A DNA stretch of 64,000 nt from Streptomyces massasporeus (lineage in GTDB: Bacteria > Actinomycetota > Actinomycetes > Streptomycetales > Streptomycetaceae). The stretch's first letter is position 1. Every line of letters starts with the position of its first letter. The stretch is taken from contig NZ_BMSE01000011.1 of assembly GCF_014648995.1 (NCBI RefSeq), positions 124,001 to 188,000 on the forward strand, given 5' to 3'. Of this stretch, positions 33,868 to 41,581 are shown piece by piece. The notes beneath the pieces are model-generated. The model ran no database searches. It was not told the DNA's origin and saw nothing but the letters and a program-made list of their open reading frames with translations. A program made the position numbers and the translations under genes.

Positions 33868-34769
33868 GAGCTGCTCCTTCGTGCGTGCGCCTTCTTGCGG
33901 CGGAGCCTGGCCAGGCCGAGCACACCGAGTCCGGCGAAGGTGAGCAGGAGCAGGATGACGCCGAAGGCCGCGGCGGAGTTCCACTGGTCCTGCTTCATGA
34001 CCTGCTGGTCGATCAGCGCTGCAACGACGGTCTGCTGGTCACCGCCCATCAGCGCGGGGGTGATGTAGTAGCCCAGGCAGAGGATGAAGCTCAGCAGACC
34101 GGCCGTGCCGATCCCGGGAGCGACCAGCGGCAGGTAGATCCTCGTGAAGATGGTCCAGCGGGAGGCGCCGAACCCGGCGGCCGCGGCCAGCAGGCGGCTG
34201 TCGACGCCGCGCATGACGCCTTGGAGGATCAGGACGGTGTAGGGGAGCATCACCGAGGTGGTGCCGATGACGACACCGGTTTCGTTGTAGAGCAGCGAGT
34301 ACGGTGCGCCCGGGGCGTGCGCGGAGGTCAACAGCGTGTTTATTAGGCCGTGTTCGCCGAGCATGATGATCCAGCCGTAGGTGCGTACCAGGGCACTGAT
34401 GAAGTGCGGCACGACCACGATCAGCATGGCCAGCGCGGCGAACACCGGCCGCATGCGGGCGATGGCATGCGCCAGCACGAAGCCGACCAGCAGGCTCAGC
34501 ACGGCTGTCTCCGCCGAGATGCGCAAGGTGGAGATCAGGACGGAGAGGTTCGCGCCGCTGAGGGCGTCGGTGTACCAGTGGAGCGTGAAGGCGCCGTTGT
34601 CGCCCTTCAGGCTCAGGGAGAGCACCCCGATGATCGGGTAGATGAACAGGACGATCAGGAACACCGTGACGGGGACGGCGTTGATCAGGGCGGTGCGGGA
34701 GCGGTGTCCGCGCATCGCGGATGTTGTTTTCACGCGCACCTTGCCGGGTGCGAGAACGGTACCGGCCAC
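33864..34769 (-). CDS. ABC permease, PotB-like
   Basis: 301 residues from a GTG at 34769, placed four bases after the ATPase stop behind a GGGGGG tract. An alternative ATG is at 34715. Membrane helices start at ALINAVPVTVFLIVLFIYP. The EAA loop is LAAAAGFGASRWTIFTRIYLPLVAPG. LGYYITPALMGG is common in PotB subunits. It forms the heterodimeric channel with the PotC-like protein. Confidence 0.87.
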   Translation of the reverse strand: MAGTVLAPGKVRVKTTSAMRGHRSRTALINAVPVTVFLIVLFIYPIIGVLSLSLKGDNGAFTLHWYTDALSGANLSVLISTLRISAETAVLSLLVGFVLAHAIARMRPVFAALAMLIVVVPHFISALVRTYGWIIMLGEHGLINTLLTSAHAPGAPYSLLYNETGVVIGTTSVMLPYTVLILQGVMRGVDSRLLAAAAGFGASRWTIFTRIYLPLVAPGIGTAGLLSFILCLGYYITPALMGGDQQTVVAALIDQQVMKQDQWNSAAAFGVILLLLTFAGLGVLGLARLRRKKAHARRSSS

Positions 34770-34773
34770 AGGA

Positions 34774-35940
34774 TCACCCCCCGTCCGACTCGTCGAAGAC
34801 ACTGACGTCCTCACGATCAGCGGTGACACAGACCCGCTCGCCCGGGCGGGGCGGGGCCGCGGCGGTCTCGATCCGCAGTGGCGGTGTGCCGGGGGCGGCG
34901 CCGTCCAGGCGGACGGTGATGCGGGTGAGTGAGCCGACGTAGACGGCCGTCTCGACCGTGCCGGAGCAGCAGCTCTCCTCGGCACGGACCAGGCGCAGCT
35001 TGCCCGGCCGGACCGCCGCCCGCACGCGCTGACCCGGCGCGCACGGATGGGGCCGGGCTTTGAGCACACCTCCGGTGTCCAGTCGGACCGGGGTGGATCC
35101 GTCAGCGGTCGTCTCCTCGACCTTGCCGGTGAGGAAGTTCGCGGCGCCGAGGAAGTCGGCGACGAACGGGGTGCGGGGGTGCTCGAACAGGCCGCGGGGG
35201 GTGTCGAACTGCTCGATGCGGCCGTCCTTCATGATGGCGATGCGGTCCGACAGGACCAGGGCTTCCTCCTGGTCGTGCGTCACATAGATGACGGTCAGGC
35301 CCAGTTCACGCTGGATGGACTTGATCTCGGTCTGCATCTGATCGCGCAGCTTCTTGTCCAGCGCGCCCAGAGGTTCGTCCATCAGGACGATCGGGGGGCG
35401 GTAGACCAGGACCCGGCACAGGGCCACACGCTGCTGCTGCCCACCGGACAGCTCGCGGGGCTTGCGGCCGGCGAACTTCGACAGCCCGGCCGCCTCCAGG
35501 GTCTCCCCCACCCGGCGGCGGATCTCCGCCTTGGGCACGCCGCGCAGCGTGAGCGGGAAGGCGACGTTCTCCGCGACGGTCATGTGGGGGAAGAGCAGGT
35601 ACTGCTGGAAGACGAAACCGAAGTCGCGCTTGCCGGGGTTGAGAGCCGTGATGTCCCGGCCGTCCACCTCGATGGTGCCGGAGTCGGGCTCGGTGAACCC
35701 GGCGAGCATCATCAGCGTGGTGGTCTTTCCGGAGCCGGAGGAGCCGAGGAAGGTGACGAACTCACCCGCCGCGATCTCCATGTCGACCCCGTCGACCACC
35801 GTCGTCCCGCTGTAGGACTTCCGCAGGCCCGTCACCGACAACGACTTGCCCGTCGGCGCGTTGGACCGCGGCGCCAGGACGGCGGCGAGATCGTCGGCCG
35901 ACAGCTTCCCGGCGGTGAGACTGTTGGTCCGCTCAGGCAT
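34774..35940 (-). CDS. ABC transporter ATPase, PotA-like
   Basis: 388 residues from an ATG at 35940 that overlaps the binding-protein stop by eight bases. Walker A is GSSGSGKTTT, the Q-loop region GFVFQQYLLFPHMTVAENV, the signature LSGGQQQRVALCR, Walker B VLMDEPLGALD, and the switch histidine is in YVTHDQEEAL. The C-terminal TOBE/OB domain (AAVRPGKLRLV ... VYVGSLTRITVRLDG) is complete. It energises the spermidine/putrescine-type importer. Confidence 0.9.
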   Translation of the reverse strand: MPERTNSLTAGKLSADDLAAVLAPRSNAPTGKSLSVTGLRKSYSGTTVVDGVDMEIAAGEFVTFLGSSGSGKTTTLMMLAGFTEPDSGTIEVDGRDITALNPGKRDFGFVFQQYLLFPHMTVAENVAFPLTLRGVPKAEIRRRVGETLEAAGLSKFAGRKPRELSGGQQQRVALCRVLVYRPPIVLMDEPLGALDKKLRDQMQTEIKSIQRELGLTVIYVTHDQEEALVLSDRIAIMKDGRIEQFDTPRGLFEHPRTPFVADFLGAANFLTGKVEETTADGSTPVRLDTGGVLKARPHPCAPGQRVRAAVRPGKLRLVRAEESCCSGTVETAVYVGSLTRITVRLDGAAPGTPPLRIETAAAPPRPGERVCVTADREDVSVFDESDGG

Positions 35941-37030
35941 CCGCCCACTCCTGCCAGCGCTTGGTGACCGCCTGCAGGTTCTCGTCCCACCACGCGACAT
36001 CGGTGTCGAACCCGGTCTTGAGGTTCTGCGGCGAGGTCGGCAGGGTGGCCAGGATGTCCTCGGACAGGAGCTTGGTGGCGGCGGGGACGACCGGGCCCTG
36101 GGGGAAGAGCTTGGCGAAGGCGGCCTGCACCTCGGGACGCAGCGAGAAGTCCATCAGCTTGTAGGCCGCGTCCGTGTTGCCCGCGCCCTTCGGGATGCCC
36201 CAGCCGTTGGTGAGCCGGCGCGCGCCGTTCCACTGGTAGGCGACCGGCTGCCCCTGCTTGATGAGTTCGTCTGCCCGGCCGCTCCACAGGCTGGTCATGA
36301 CGACCTCCTTGCGGCCCAGCAGGACCGCCGGGAGGGCGCCGGTGTTCCAGAACTTCTTCACACCGCCGCGGATGCGCGACATCGACGCGAACGCCCGGTC
36401 CACGTCCAGCGGGTACAGCTTGTCCAGCGGGACACCGTCGGCAAGCAACGCGAACTCCAGCTCCGGGTAGTCCGCTTCGACGCTCTGCAGCGAGCGCGGG
36501 CCGCTGAACCTGTCCGTGTTCCAGAAGTCCGCCCAGCTCTTCGGCGCTCGCTTCAGGCTGTCCGTGCGGTAGGCCATCAGGCTCGCCCAGACGTTCTTGC
36601 CGACCGCGTGCTCCGGCAGGTGATGCTCCGCGATCCCGGCGCCCTTCACGCTCTTCAGCCGGTCGTGGTCCACCGGCTCCAGACAGTCCAGGCGGGCCAT
36701 CTTCTGGAAGATCAGCAGTGTGTTGTCCATCAGGTCGACCTGTGGACGGCCCTGCTTGACCTGGGCGATGATCTGCGCCGACTGGTAGTTGACGGTGGTG
36801 ACCGTGATGCCGGTCTCCTTGGTGAACGGCTCGTAGATCGCCTTGGTCAGCGCGTCGTTGTAGGTGCCACCGCTGTTGCTGACGACCAGCCGCTTCTTTC
36901 CACCGCCGCCCGAAGAGGTGCGGCTCTCGCCGTTGCCCATGAGCGTGCCGCAGCCGGTCATCGCCGAAGCGGTGGCCAGAGCTGCCGCGGTGCGGAGTAC
37001 GGTTCTGCGTCCTATCCGGTTGTCTTCCAT
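35933..37030 (-). CDS. Spermidine/putrescine-type binding lipoprotein, PotD-like
   Basis: 365 residues. The N-terminus has a twin-arginine-like and lipoprotein signal (IGRRTVLRTAAALATASA, lipobox MTGC). The mature part shows KRLVVSNSGGTYNDALTKAIYEPF, PQVDLMDNTLLIFQKMARL and WNGARRLTNGWGIPKGAGN, typical of the PotD/opine-binding group. Ligand-binding acidic residues cannot be assigned without an alignment, so polyamine, opine or another amine are all possible ligands. Confidence 0.86.
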   Translation of the reverse strand: MEDNRIGRRTVLRTAAALATASAMTGCGTLMGNGESRTSSGGGGKKRLVVSNSGGTYNDALTKAIYEPFTKETGITVTTVNYQSAQIIAQVKQGRPQVDLMDNTLLIFQKMARLDCLEPVDHDRLKSVKGAGIAEHHLPEHAVGKNVWASLMAYRTDSLKRAPKSWADFWNTDRFSGPRSLQSVEADYPELEFALLADGVPLDKLYPLDVDRAFASMSRIRGGVKKFWNTGALPAVLLGRKEVVMTSLWSGRADELIKQGQPVAYQWNGARRLTNGWGIPKGAGNTDAAYKLMDFSLRPEVQAAFAKLFPQGPVVPAATKLLSEDILATLPTSPQNLKTGFDTDVAWWDENLQAVTKRWQEWADA

Positions 37031-37091
37031 GGCAGATCCTCCTGAAGATCGCTGGAGATATGGGGAATCCGTGCGGGCGTGAGGGGTCGGG

Positions 37092-37766
37092 TCAGATGCC
37101 GAGCATCGTGTTGAGCTCGTCCAGCGACTTCACGGGCACGTAGTCGTAGCCGTGGGTGACGGGGTCGTAGCCGCGGTCCAGGAGGATGAGGTTGCGGAAG
37201 CCCATGTCGTGCATCGGCATGAGGTCGTAGCGGGTGTGCGAGGAGACGTGCACGAAGTCCTCGGGAGACGCGTCGAGCCGGTCGAGCATGTACTCGAAGG
37301 CGGCGTAGCGGGGCTTGTAGAAGCCGGCCTGCTCCGCGGTGTAGACCGCGTGGAAGTCCGCGCCGAGCCGGGGGACGCTCTCCGCGAGGAAGGTGTCGTC
37401 GGCGTTGGAGAAGATCACCAGCTTGTAGTGCTCCCCCATCTTCTTCAGCGGTTCCGGCACGTCGGCGTGCGGGCCCCAGCTGCGCACGCCGTCGGCGAAC
37501 CGCTTGCCGGCGTCCGGGGCGGCGTCCAGGCCCCACTTGCGGCAGACCCGCTCGAAGGAGTCCTGCAGCACCTCCTCGTAGGAGTAGTACTCGCCGCGGA
37601 CCTGGTCGTAGCGGTAGCCGCGGAACTCCCGGACGAACTGGTCCCACTGCTCGGCGGGGATCTGGTCGCCGACCAGCTCACGCGTGATGGGGGTGATCGG
37701 GAATTCGATCAGCGTGCCGTAGCAGTCGAACGAGACGTACTTCGGACGGAACGAGGGGTTGCTCAT
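37092..37766 (-). CDS. HAD-family hydrolase, haloacid dehalogenase type II-like
   Basis: 224 residues. Motif I is VSFDCYGTLIEF (nucleophile Asp), motif II LVIFSNADDTFL, and motif III lies in GFYKPRYAAFEYML with the conserved lysine, then HVSSHTRYDLMPMHDMGFRNLILLDRG. The SNAD segment and the cap helix fit the 2-haloacid dehalogenase subgroup. In amine catabolic operons such enzymes often act as phosphatases or repair enzymes rather than dehalogenases. Its leader contains the G-run element at 37788-37830. Confidence 0.83.
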   Translation of the reverse strand: MSNPSFRPKYVSFDCYGTLIEFPITPITRELVGDQIPAEQWDQFVREFRGYRYDQVRGEYYSYEEVLQDSFERVCRKWGLDAAPDAGKRFADGVRSWGPHADVPEPLKKMGEHYKLVIFSNADDTFLAESVPRLGADFHAVYTAEQAGFYKPRYAAFEYMLDRLDASPEDFVHVSSHTRYDLMPMHDMGFRNLILLDRGYDPVTHGYDYVPVKSLDELNTMLGI

Positions 37767-37787
37767 GAGAGTGCTCCACTTGTGTTC

Positions 37788-37830
37788 GGGGAGGGTGTGT
37801 GCGGGGGGGGCGGGGGGGGTGTGCGGGGGG
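37788..37830. other. Poly-G element, G-quadruplex candidate
   Basis: The + strand carries G4-A-G3 at 37788-37795, then eight Gs (37803-37810), eight Gs (37812-37819) and six Gs (37825-37830). Both flanking genes read on the other strand, so the G-rich strand is the template and the RNA is C-rich. Such runs can fold into a quadruplex, stall polymerase and change length by slippage. Confidence 0.75.
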
Positions 37831-37865
37831 TGTGAGCCGGGAACCGAAGCGGGGTCGGTCGGTGC

Positions 37866-39002
37866 TCAGACAGTGGCGGCGGCCGGCGCGAGGAAGCCGA
37901 TGGGATGGTCCGTCGTGCCGTCGAGTGCCAGGTCGGCGGCGATCTCGCCCATGGCGGGCGAGAGCTTGAAGCCGCTGCCGGAGAATCCGGCCATGACGAT
38001 GACGTCGTCCTCGCCGGGAAGATGGCCGACGAGCGGGTTTCCGGAGTCGGTGTAGCCCTCCATGTAGACCGACAGCCGGATGGGGTCGGGGTTCAGATCG
38101 GGCATCAGCTCGCCGATGAGCTCACGGAAGGTGGCGAGTTCCTCCGGCCGGACCGTGCGGTCGAGCCGCTCGGGGTCGGGGACCGGCAGATACCGTGCGA
38201 GGGACAGGCCCAGCTTGACCGAGATGCCGTCGGGCGACGGGAGTCCGTAGCAGTCGTGGGGTGTGCTGCGGACGAAGGCGGGGCCGCCGCCCGCGAACCA
38301 GTCGTGGCGGGTGGGGATGTGCCAGGAGCTGATCAGCCGGCGGATGTCGACGGCGCGCGGCAGGCCGGGGAGCAGGGTGTTGATCCAGGGGCCCGCGGTC
38401 ACCACCGCGGTGTCCACGTGGTCCGTGCCCTGGTCGGTGACGATGTGCACTCCGCCGCCTGCCGCGGGTGCGATCTCCCGCACCGGTGTGTAGCGGCGCA
38501 GTCGGGCGCCCAGCTGCTCGGCGCGGGTGGCGGCGGCCTGGATCGACGCCTCGGGCCGGATGATGGCGCCCAACCGGTCGAGGACGGCGGTGTGCCCGTC
38601 CGGGAGGCGGTGTTGCGGGTAGCGGCGGGCGAGTTCCTCCCGGTCCAGTACGTCGTGGTCCAGCCCGTGGGTGGAGCTGGCGGCGAGGAGGAGGCGCATG
38701 GAGGGCGAGGTGGTCTCGCCCATCACCAGGCATCCGCTGCGGCGTCGCAGCGGGAGTCCCGTTTCGCGCTGGAGTCCGGTCCACATCCGCTCCGCCAGGC
38801 CCAGCAGTGGAATGTAGCCGGGGTCGCCGAGGTGCACGGCGCGGAAGATGCGGGTCTCGCCTCCGGCCGCGCCACGGTCGTGCCCCGGCGCGTACCGGTC
38901 GTAGCCGATGACCTCGGCTCCGCGGGCGGCCAGTCGCCACATGGCCTGGCTGCCCATGCTGCCGGCGCCGATGACGGCGACGCGCTTCGGGGTGCGGCGC
39001 AT
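37866..39002 (-). CDS. FAD-dependent oxidoreductase, sarcosine oxidase/SolA-like
   Basis: 378 residues. The ATG at 39002 has AAAGGAG upstream. FAD fold: RVAVIGAGSMGSQAMWRLAARGAEVIGYD, then DRGAAGGETRIFRAVH, as in monomeric sarcosine oxidase and N-methyltryptophan oxidase. In those enzymes a cysteine before a YTxTPD-like segment binds FAD covalently. Here the matching stretch is RLSVYMEGYTDSG, with no cysteine. C-terminal GFSGSGFKLSPAMGE is conserved. It probably oxidises an N-methyl or secondary amine. It is the first gene of the run ending at 29162. Confidence 0.85.
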   Translation of the reverse strand: MRRTPKRVAVIGAGSMGSQAMWRLAARGAEVIGYDRYAPGHDRGAAGGETRIFRAVHLGDPGYIPLLGLAERMWTGLQRETGLPLRRRSGCLVMGETTSPSMRLLLAASSTHGLDHDVLDREELARRYPQHRLPDGHTAVLDRLGAIIRPEASIQAAATRAEQLGARLRRYTPVREIAPAAGGGVHIVTDQGTDHVDTAVVTAGPWINTLLPGLPRAVDIRRLISSWHIPTRHDWFAGGGPAFVRSTPHDCYGLPSPDGISVKLGLSLARYLPVPDPERLDRTVRPEELATFRELIGELMPDLNPDPIRLSVYMEGYTDSGNPLVGHLPGEDDVIVMAGFSGSGFKLSPAMGEIAADLALDGTTDHPIGFLAPAAATV

Positions 39003-39044
39003 AGTCGCTCCTTTCGCCAGGAGGTGGCAGGGGTGGCGGTTGAC

Positions 39045-39100
39045 TCCCCAGCACCGGGAGGACACCGTGCGGACCCTTCCGGTCCGTGCCCCGCTGGGGA
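39045..39100. promoter_or_regulatory. Nested inverted repeat in the operon/PucR control region
   Basis: Outer arms TCCCCAGC (39045-39052) and GCTGGGGA (39093-39100) enclose inner arms CGGACC (39070-39075) and GGTCCG (39081-39086) around CTTCC. It lies 43-98 bases upstream of the SolA-like start, in the 280-base gap shared with the divergent pucR-like gene. It could be an operator or a leader structure. Confidence 0.5.
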
Positions 39101-39282
39101 TGGCGTTCACTTTCGACCCGGACGAACATGCAGGTCAACCCACACTCTGTTCCACCTCGCGGCCTTCTCGAGACGGTCTGTCACGGCGGACGCCCAAGCT
39201 TCGGAAAGTGCGAGCCCCCCTCTTGTCACCGCGAGGGGCCGGTGCGAGGGTGACCCCGATCCCTCGGAAGAAAGCACCCTCT

Positions 39283-40905
39283 ATGCCGCCCAGACCCCCC
39301 GTAAGCGGGCACTTCCCCACCATCACGGAGGTTCTTCGACTGCCTGTGCTCACGGAAGGGATGCCGCGCGTTCTGGCCGGTGCGTCACAGCTGGACCGTG
39401 CGGTGCGCTGGGTCCATGTCACCGAACTGCTCAATCCCGCCGACTTCCTCGAGGGCGGTGAGCTGGTGCTGACGACCGGCATGCCGTACCCGGAGGATCC
39501 CTCCAAGCTGCGGGACTACGTCGATCAGCTCGCCGACGTCGGCGCGGCCGGCCTGATCGTGGAGCTCGGCCACCGCTACCGGAAGGTGCCCGAGGAGCTG
39601 GTGGCGGCCTGCCGCGCCCGCGACGTGCCCCTGGTCGAGCTGGCCCGCGGGGTCCGCTTCATCGACGTCACGCAGACGGTGCACGCGCTCATCCTGGACG
39701 CCCAGGGTGCGCTGCTGCGCCGTGGTAGGGACATCCAGGACATCTTCACCGCCCTGACGCTGCGGGGCGCGAGTCCCGAGGAGCTGGTGCACACCACCGC
39801 GGAGCTGACCGGGGCCCCGGTGGTGCTGGAGGATCTCACCCATCGCGTCCTGATGTGCGAACTGCTCGGCCGGCCGTACGAGCCGGTCGTGTCGGCCTGG
39901 GCCCGGCGCTCCCGGGCGGCGCCGACCCTGGAGAAGCTCGCACCGAGCGGCCCGGAGGGGTGGCTGATCGCCCCCGTGCAGGACCATCACGGGCCGTGGG
40001 GGCGGCTGGTCCTGCTGGACAGCCGGCTGAACACCGAGCCCGACCCCGAACACGTCCTGGTCCTTGAGCGTGCGGCGGTCGCGCTGACCATGGCACGTCT
40101 GGCCGGTCCGGCCTGGTGGGAGCGCCGGGCTCACCGCTCCGTGCTGCGGGACCTGTACGAACGGCGGTTCCGCTCCCCCGCCGACGCCCGGGCCCGCGCC
40201 GAGGCGCTGGGGTTGCCGGCGTTCGGGCACCGTCTCTTCGCCGTGGTCATCCGCCACACCCGGCACGGCGGCGAGGGCGAACAGCTCGACGAGCGGATCG
40301 CGAAGGCCCTGACCCAGACGGGCGTCCGCGCCCTGTGCGGCGAGACGGCTCCGGGCCGGATCGGCGTGCTCCTCGCACTGGCACAGGCCAGCGCCTGGCA
40401 GCCGGTCGCCGAGCGGATCGGCCGCCTCGCCCGCGAGGAACTCGGCGAGGAGGCGGTCGTCGCCGTCGGCCCGGGGGTGACCGACCTCTCCGGGATCGCC
40501 CGGTCCTGGCAGGAGGCCGAGCAGACGGCCGAGGCCATCACCCCGGCGTCCCCCGAGCGGTGGTTCTACGTCCCTGCCGACGTCGAGCTGCCGGAACTCC
40601 TGGGCGTCCTGCGCGCGGACACCCGCCTCCAGCGGTACGCGGAGCGACAGCTGTCCCGTCTCATCGAGCACGACGACCGCAACGCCGGCGACCTGCTGCC
40701 CGCGCTGCGCGCCTATCTCACGGCCGCCGGGAACAAGTCGGTCGCGGCGAAGCTGGCCGGCATGTCCCGGCAGGCCTACTACCAACGCCTCCACACCATC
40801 GAGCGACTCCTCGGCCGCGACCTGGAATCGGGCCTCCAGCGCACGTCCCTGCACGTCGCGGTGCTGGTCCTGGACGCGCGGGGAACGGCCGCGCCCGGCT
40901 CGTGA
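39283..40905 (+). CDS. PucR-family transcriptional regulator
   Basis: 540 residues from an ATG at 39283 with a GGAAGAAAG stretch upstream. The N-terminal PucR domain starts at TITEVLRLPVLTEGMPRVLAG and includes VRWVHVTELLNPADFLEGGELVLTTGM. A GGDEF-like/CdaR central part follows (RLFAVVIRHTRHGGEGEQ). The C-terminal helix-turn-helix is LPALRAYLTAAGNKSVAAKLAGMSRQAYYQRLHTIERLL. PucR proteins sense catabolic ligands and control adjacent nitrogen-compound operons. Divergent placement strongly suggests it governs the 39002-29162 operon. Confidence 0.87.
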   Translation: MPPRPPVSGHFPTITEVLRLPVLTEGMPRVLAGASQLDRAVRWVHVTELLNPADFLEGGELVLTTGMPYPEDPSKLRDYVDQLADVGAAGLIVELGHRYRKVPEELVAACRARDVPLVELARGVRFIDVTQTVHALILDAQGALLRRGRDIQDIFTALTLRGASPEELVHTTAELTGAPVVLEDLTHRVLMCELLGRPYEPVVSAWARRSRAAPTLEKLAPSGPEGWLIAPVQDHHGPWGRLVLLDSRLNTEPDPEHVLVLERAAVALTMARLAGPAWWERRAHRSVLRDLYERRFRSPADARARAEALGLPAFGHRLFAVVIRHTRHGGEGEQLDERIAKALTQTGVRALCGETAPGRIGVLLALAQASAWQPVAERIGRLAREELGEEAVVAVGPGVTDLSGIARSWQEAEQTAEAITPASPERWFYVPADVELPELLGVLRADTRLQRYAERQLSRLIEHDDRNAGDLLPALRAYLTAAGNKSVAAKLAGMSRQAYYQRLHTIERLLGRDLESGLQRTSLHVAVLVLDARGTAAPGS

Positions 40906-40965
40906 CGGGCGCGTCGGCCGCCGCTCGGGAGTAGCCTGGCGGCCACCGTGCCCCAGGGAGACCTC

Positions 40966-41568
40966 TTGCGTACGTTCGTCGTGTTCGACCTCGAGTTCAC
41001 GTCCTGGCAAGGGGCGCTGGAGCAGGACTGGGGTGCACCGGGGCAGCTTCGCGAGATCGTGCAGATCGGGGCGCTGCGGCTGCGCGAGGACTTCTCCGTC
41101 GCGGAGGAGTTCGAGGCACTGGTGCGGCCCGTGGTCAATCCGCGGCTGTCCGCGTACTTCACCGGTCTCACCGGCATCGGCCAGGAGCAGGTGGACCGGG
41201 AGGGAGTCCCCCCGGCGGAGGCGCTGGGCGACTTCCTGGGGTTCTGCCGGGGGCAGTCCGTCCTGTCCTACGGCAACGACATGGTCGTTCTCGGGGAGAA
41301 CCTGGGCTGGGCGCGCGCCCGTGGGGAGAAGGTCGAGAACGGTTTCCTGCCCGCCCATTTCCTGAACATCCGGCCGTGGCTGAACGCCCTGGCACCGGCG
41401 ACCGCGACGTCCAACGTCGGGCGTCTGTGGCAGGTGCTCGGCCTCCCCCGGCCCGCGGACGGGCAGGAGCACTCGGCGCTCTTCGACTGCCGTTCCTTCG
41501 CCGCGGCCATCGCGCACCTGTGCCACGCGGGAGCCGTGCTGCCCGAGGGGTGCCTGCCGCGCCCTTGA
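40966..41568 (+). CDS. DEDDh 3'-5' exonuclease (KapD/ERI-1-like)
   Basis: 200 residues from a TTG at 40966, chosen because GGGAG is five bases upstream; a GTG at 40948 would add six residues. Exo I is VVFDLEFTSW, Exo II lies in SVLSYGNDMVVLGENL and Exo III is EHSALFDCRSFAAA, giving a complete DEDDh set. It probably trims RNA or DNA 3' ends in the cytoplasm. It is monocistronic and its stop is 13 bases from that of the convergent GH65 gene. Confidence 0.82.
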   Translation: MRTFVVFDLEFTSWQGALEQDWGAPGQLREIVQIGALRLREDFSVAEEFEALVRPVVNPRLSAYFTGLTGIGQEQVDREGVPPAEALGDFLGFCRGQSVLSYGNDMVVLGENLGWARARGEKVENGFLPAHFLNIRPWLNALAPATATSNVGRLWQVLGLPRPADGQEHSALFDCRSFAAAIAHLCHAGAVLPEGCLPRP

Positions 41569-41581
41569 GGGGATCCGCTCG

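Noticed and set aside
37092..37766. Dehalogenase function for the HAD protein
   Set aside because: The motifs fit the subgroup, but context is amine catabolism and no halogenated substrate is implied; only the family is called.
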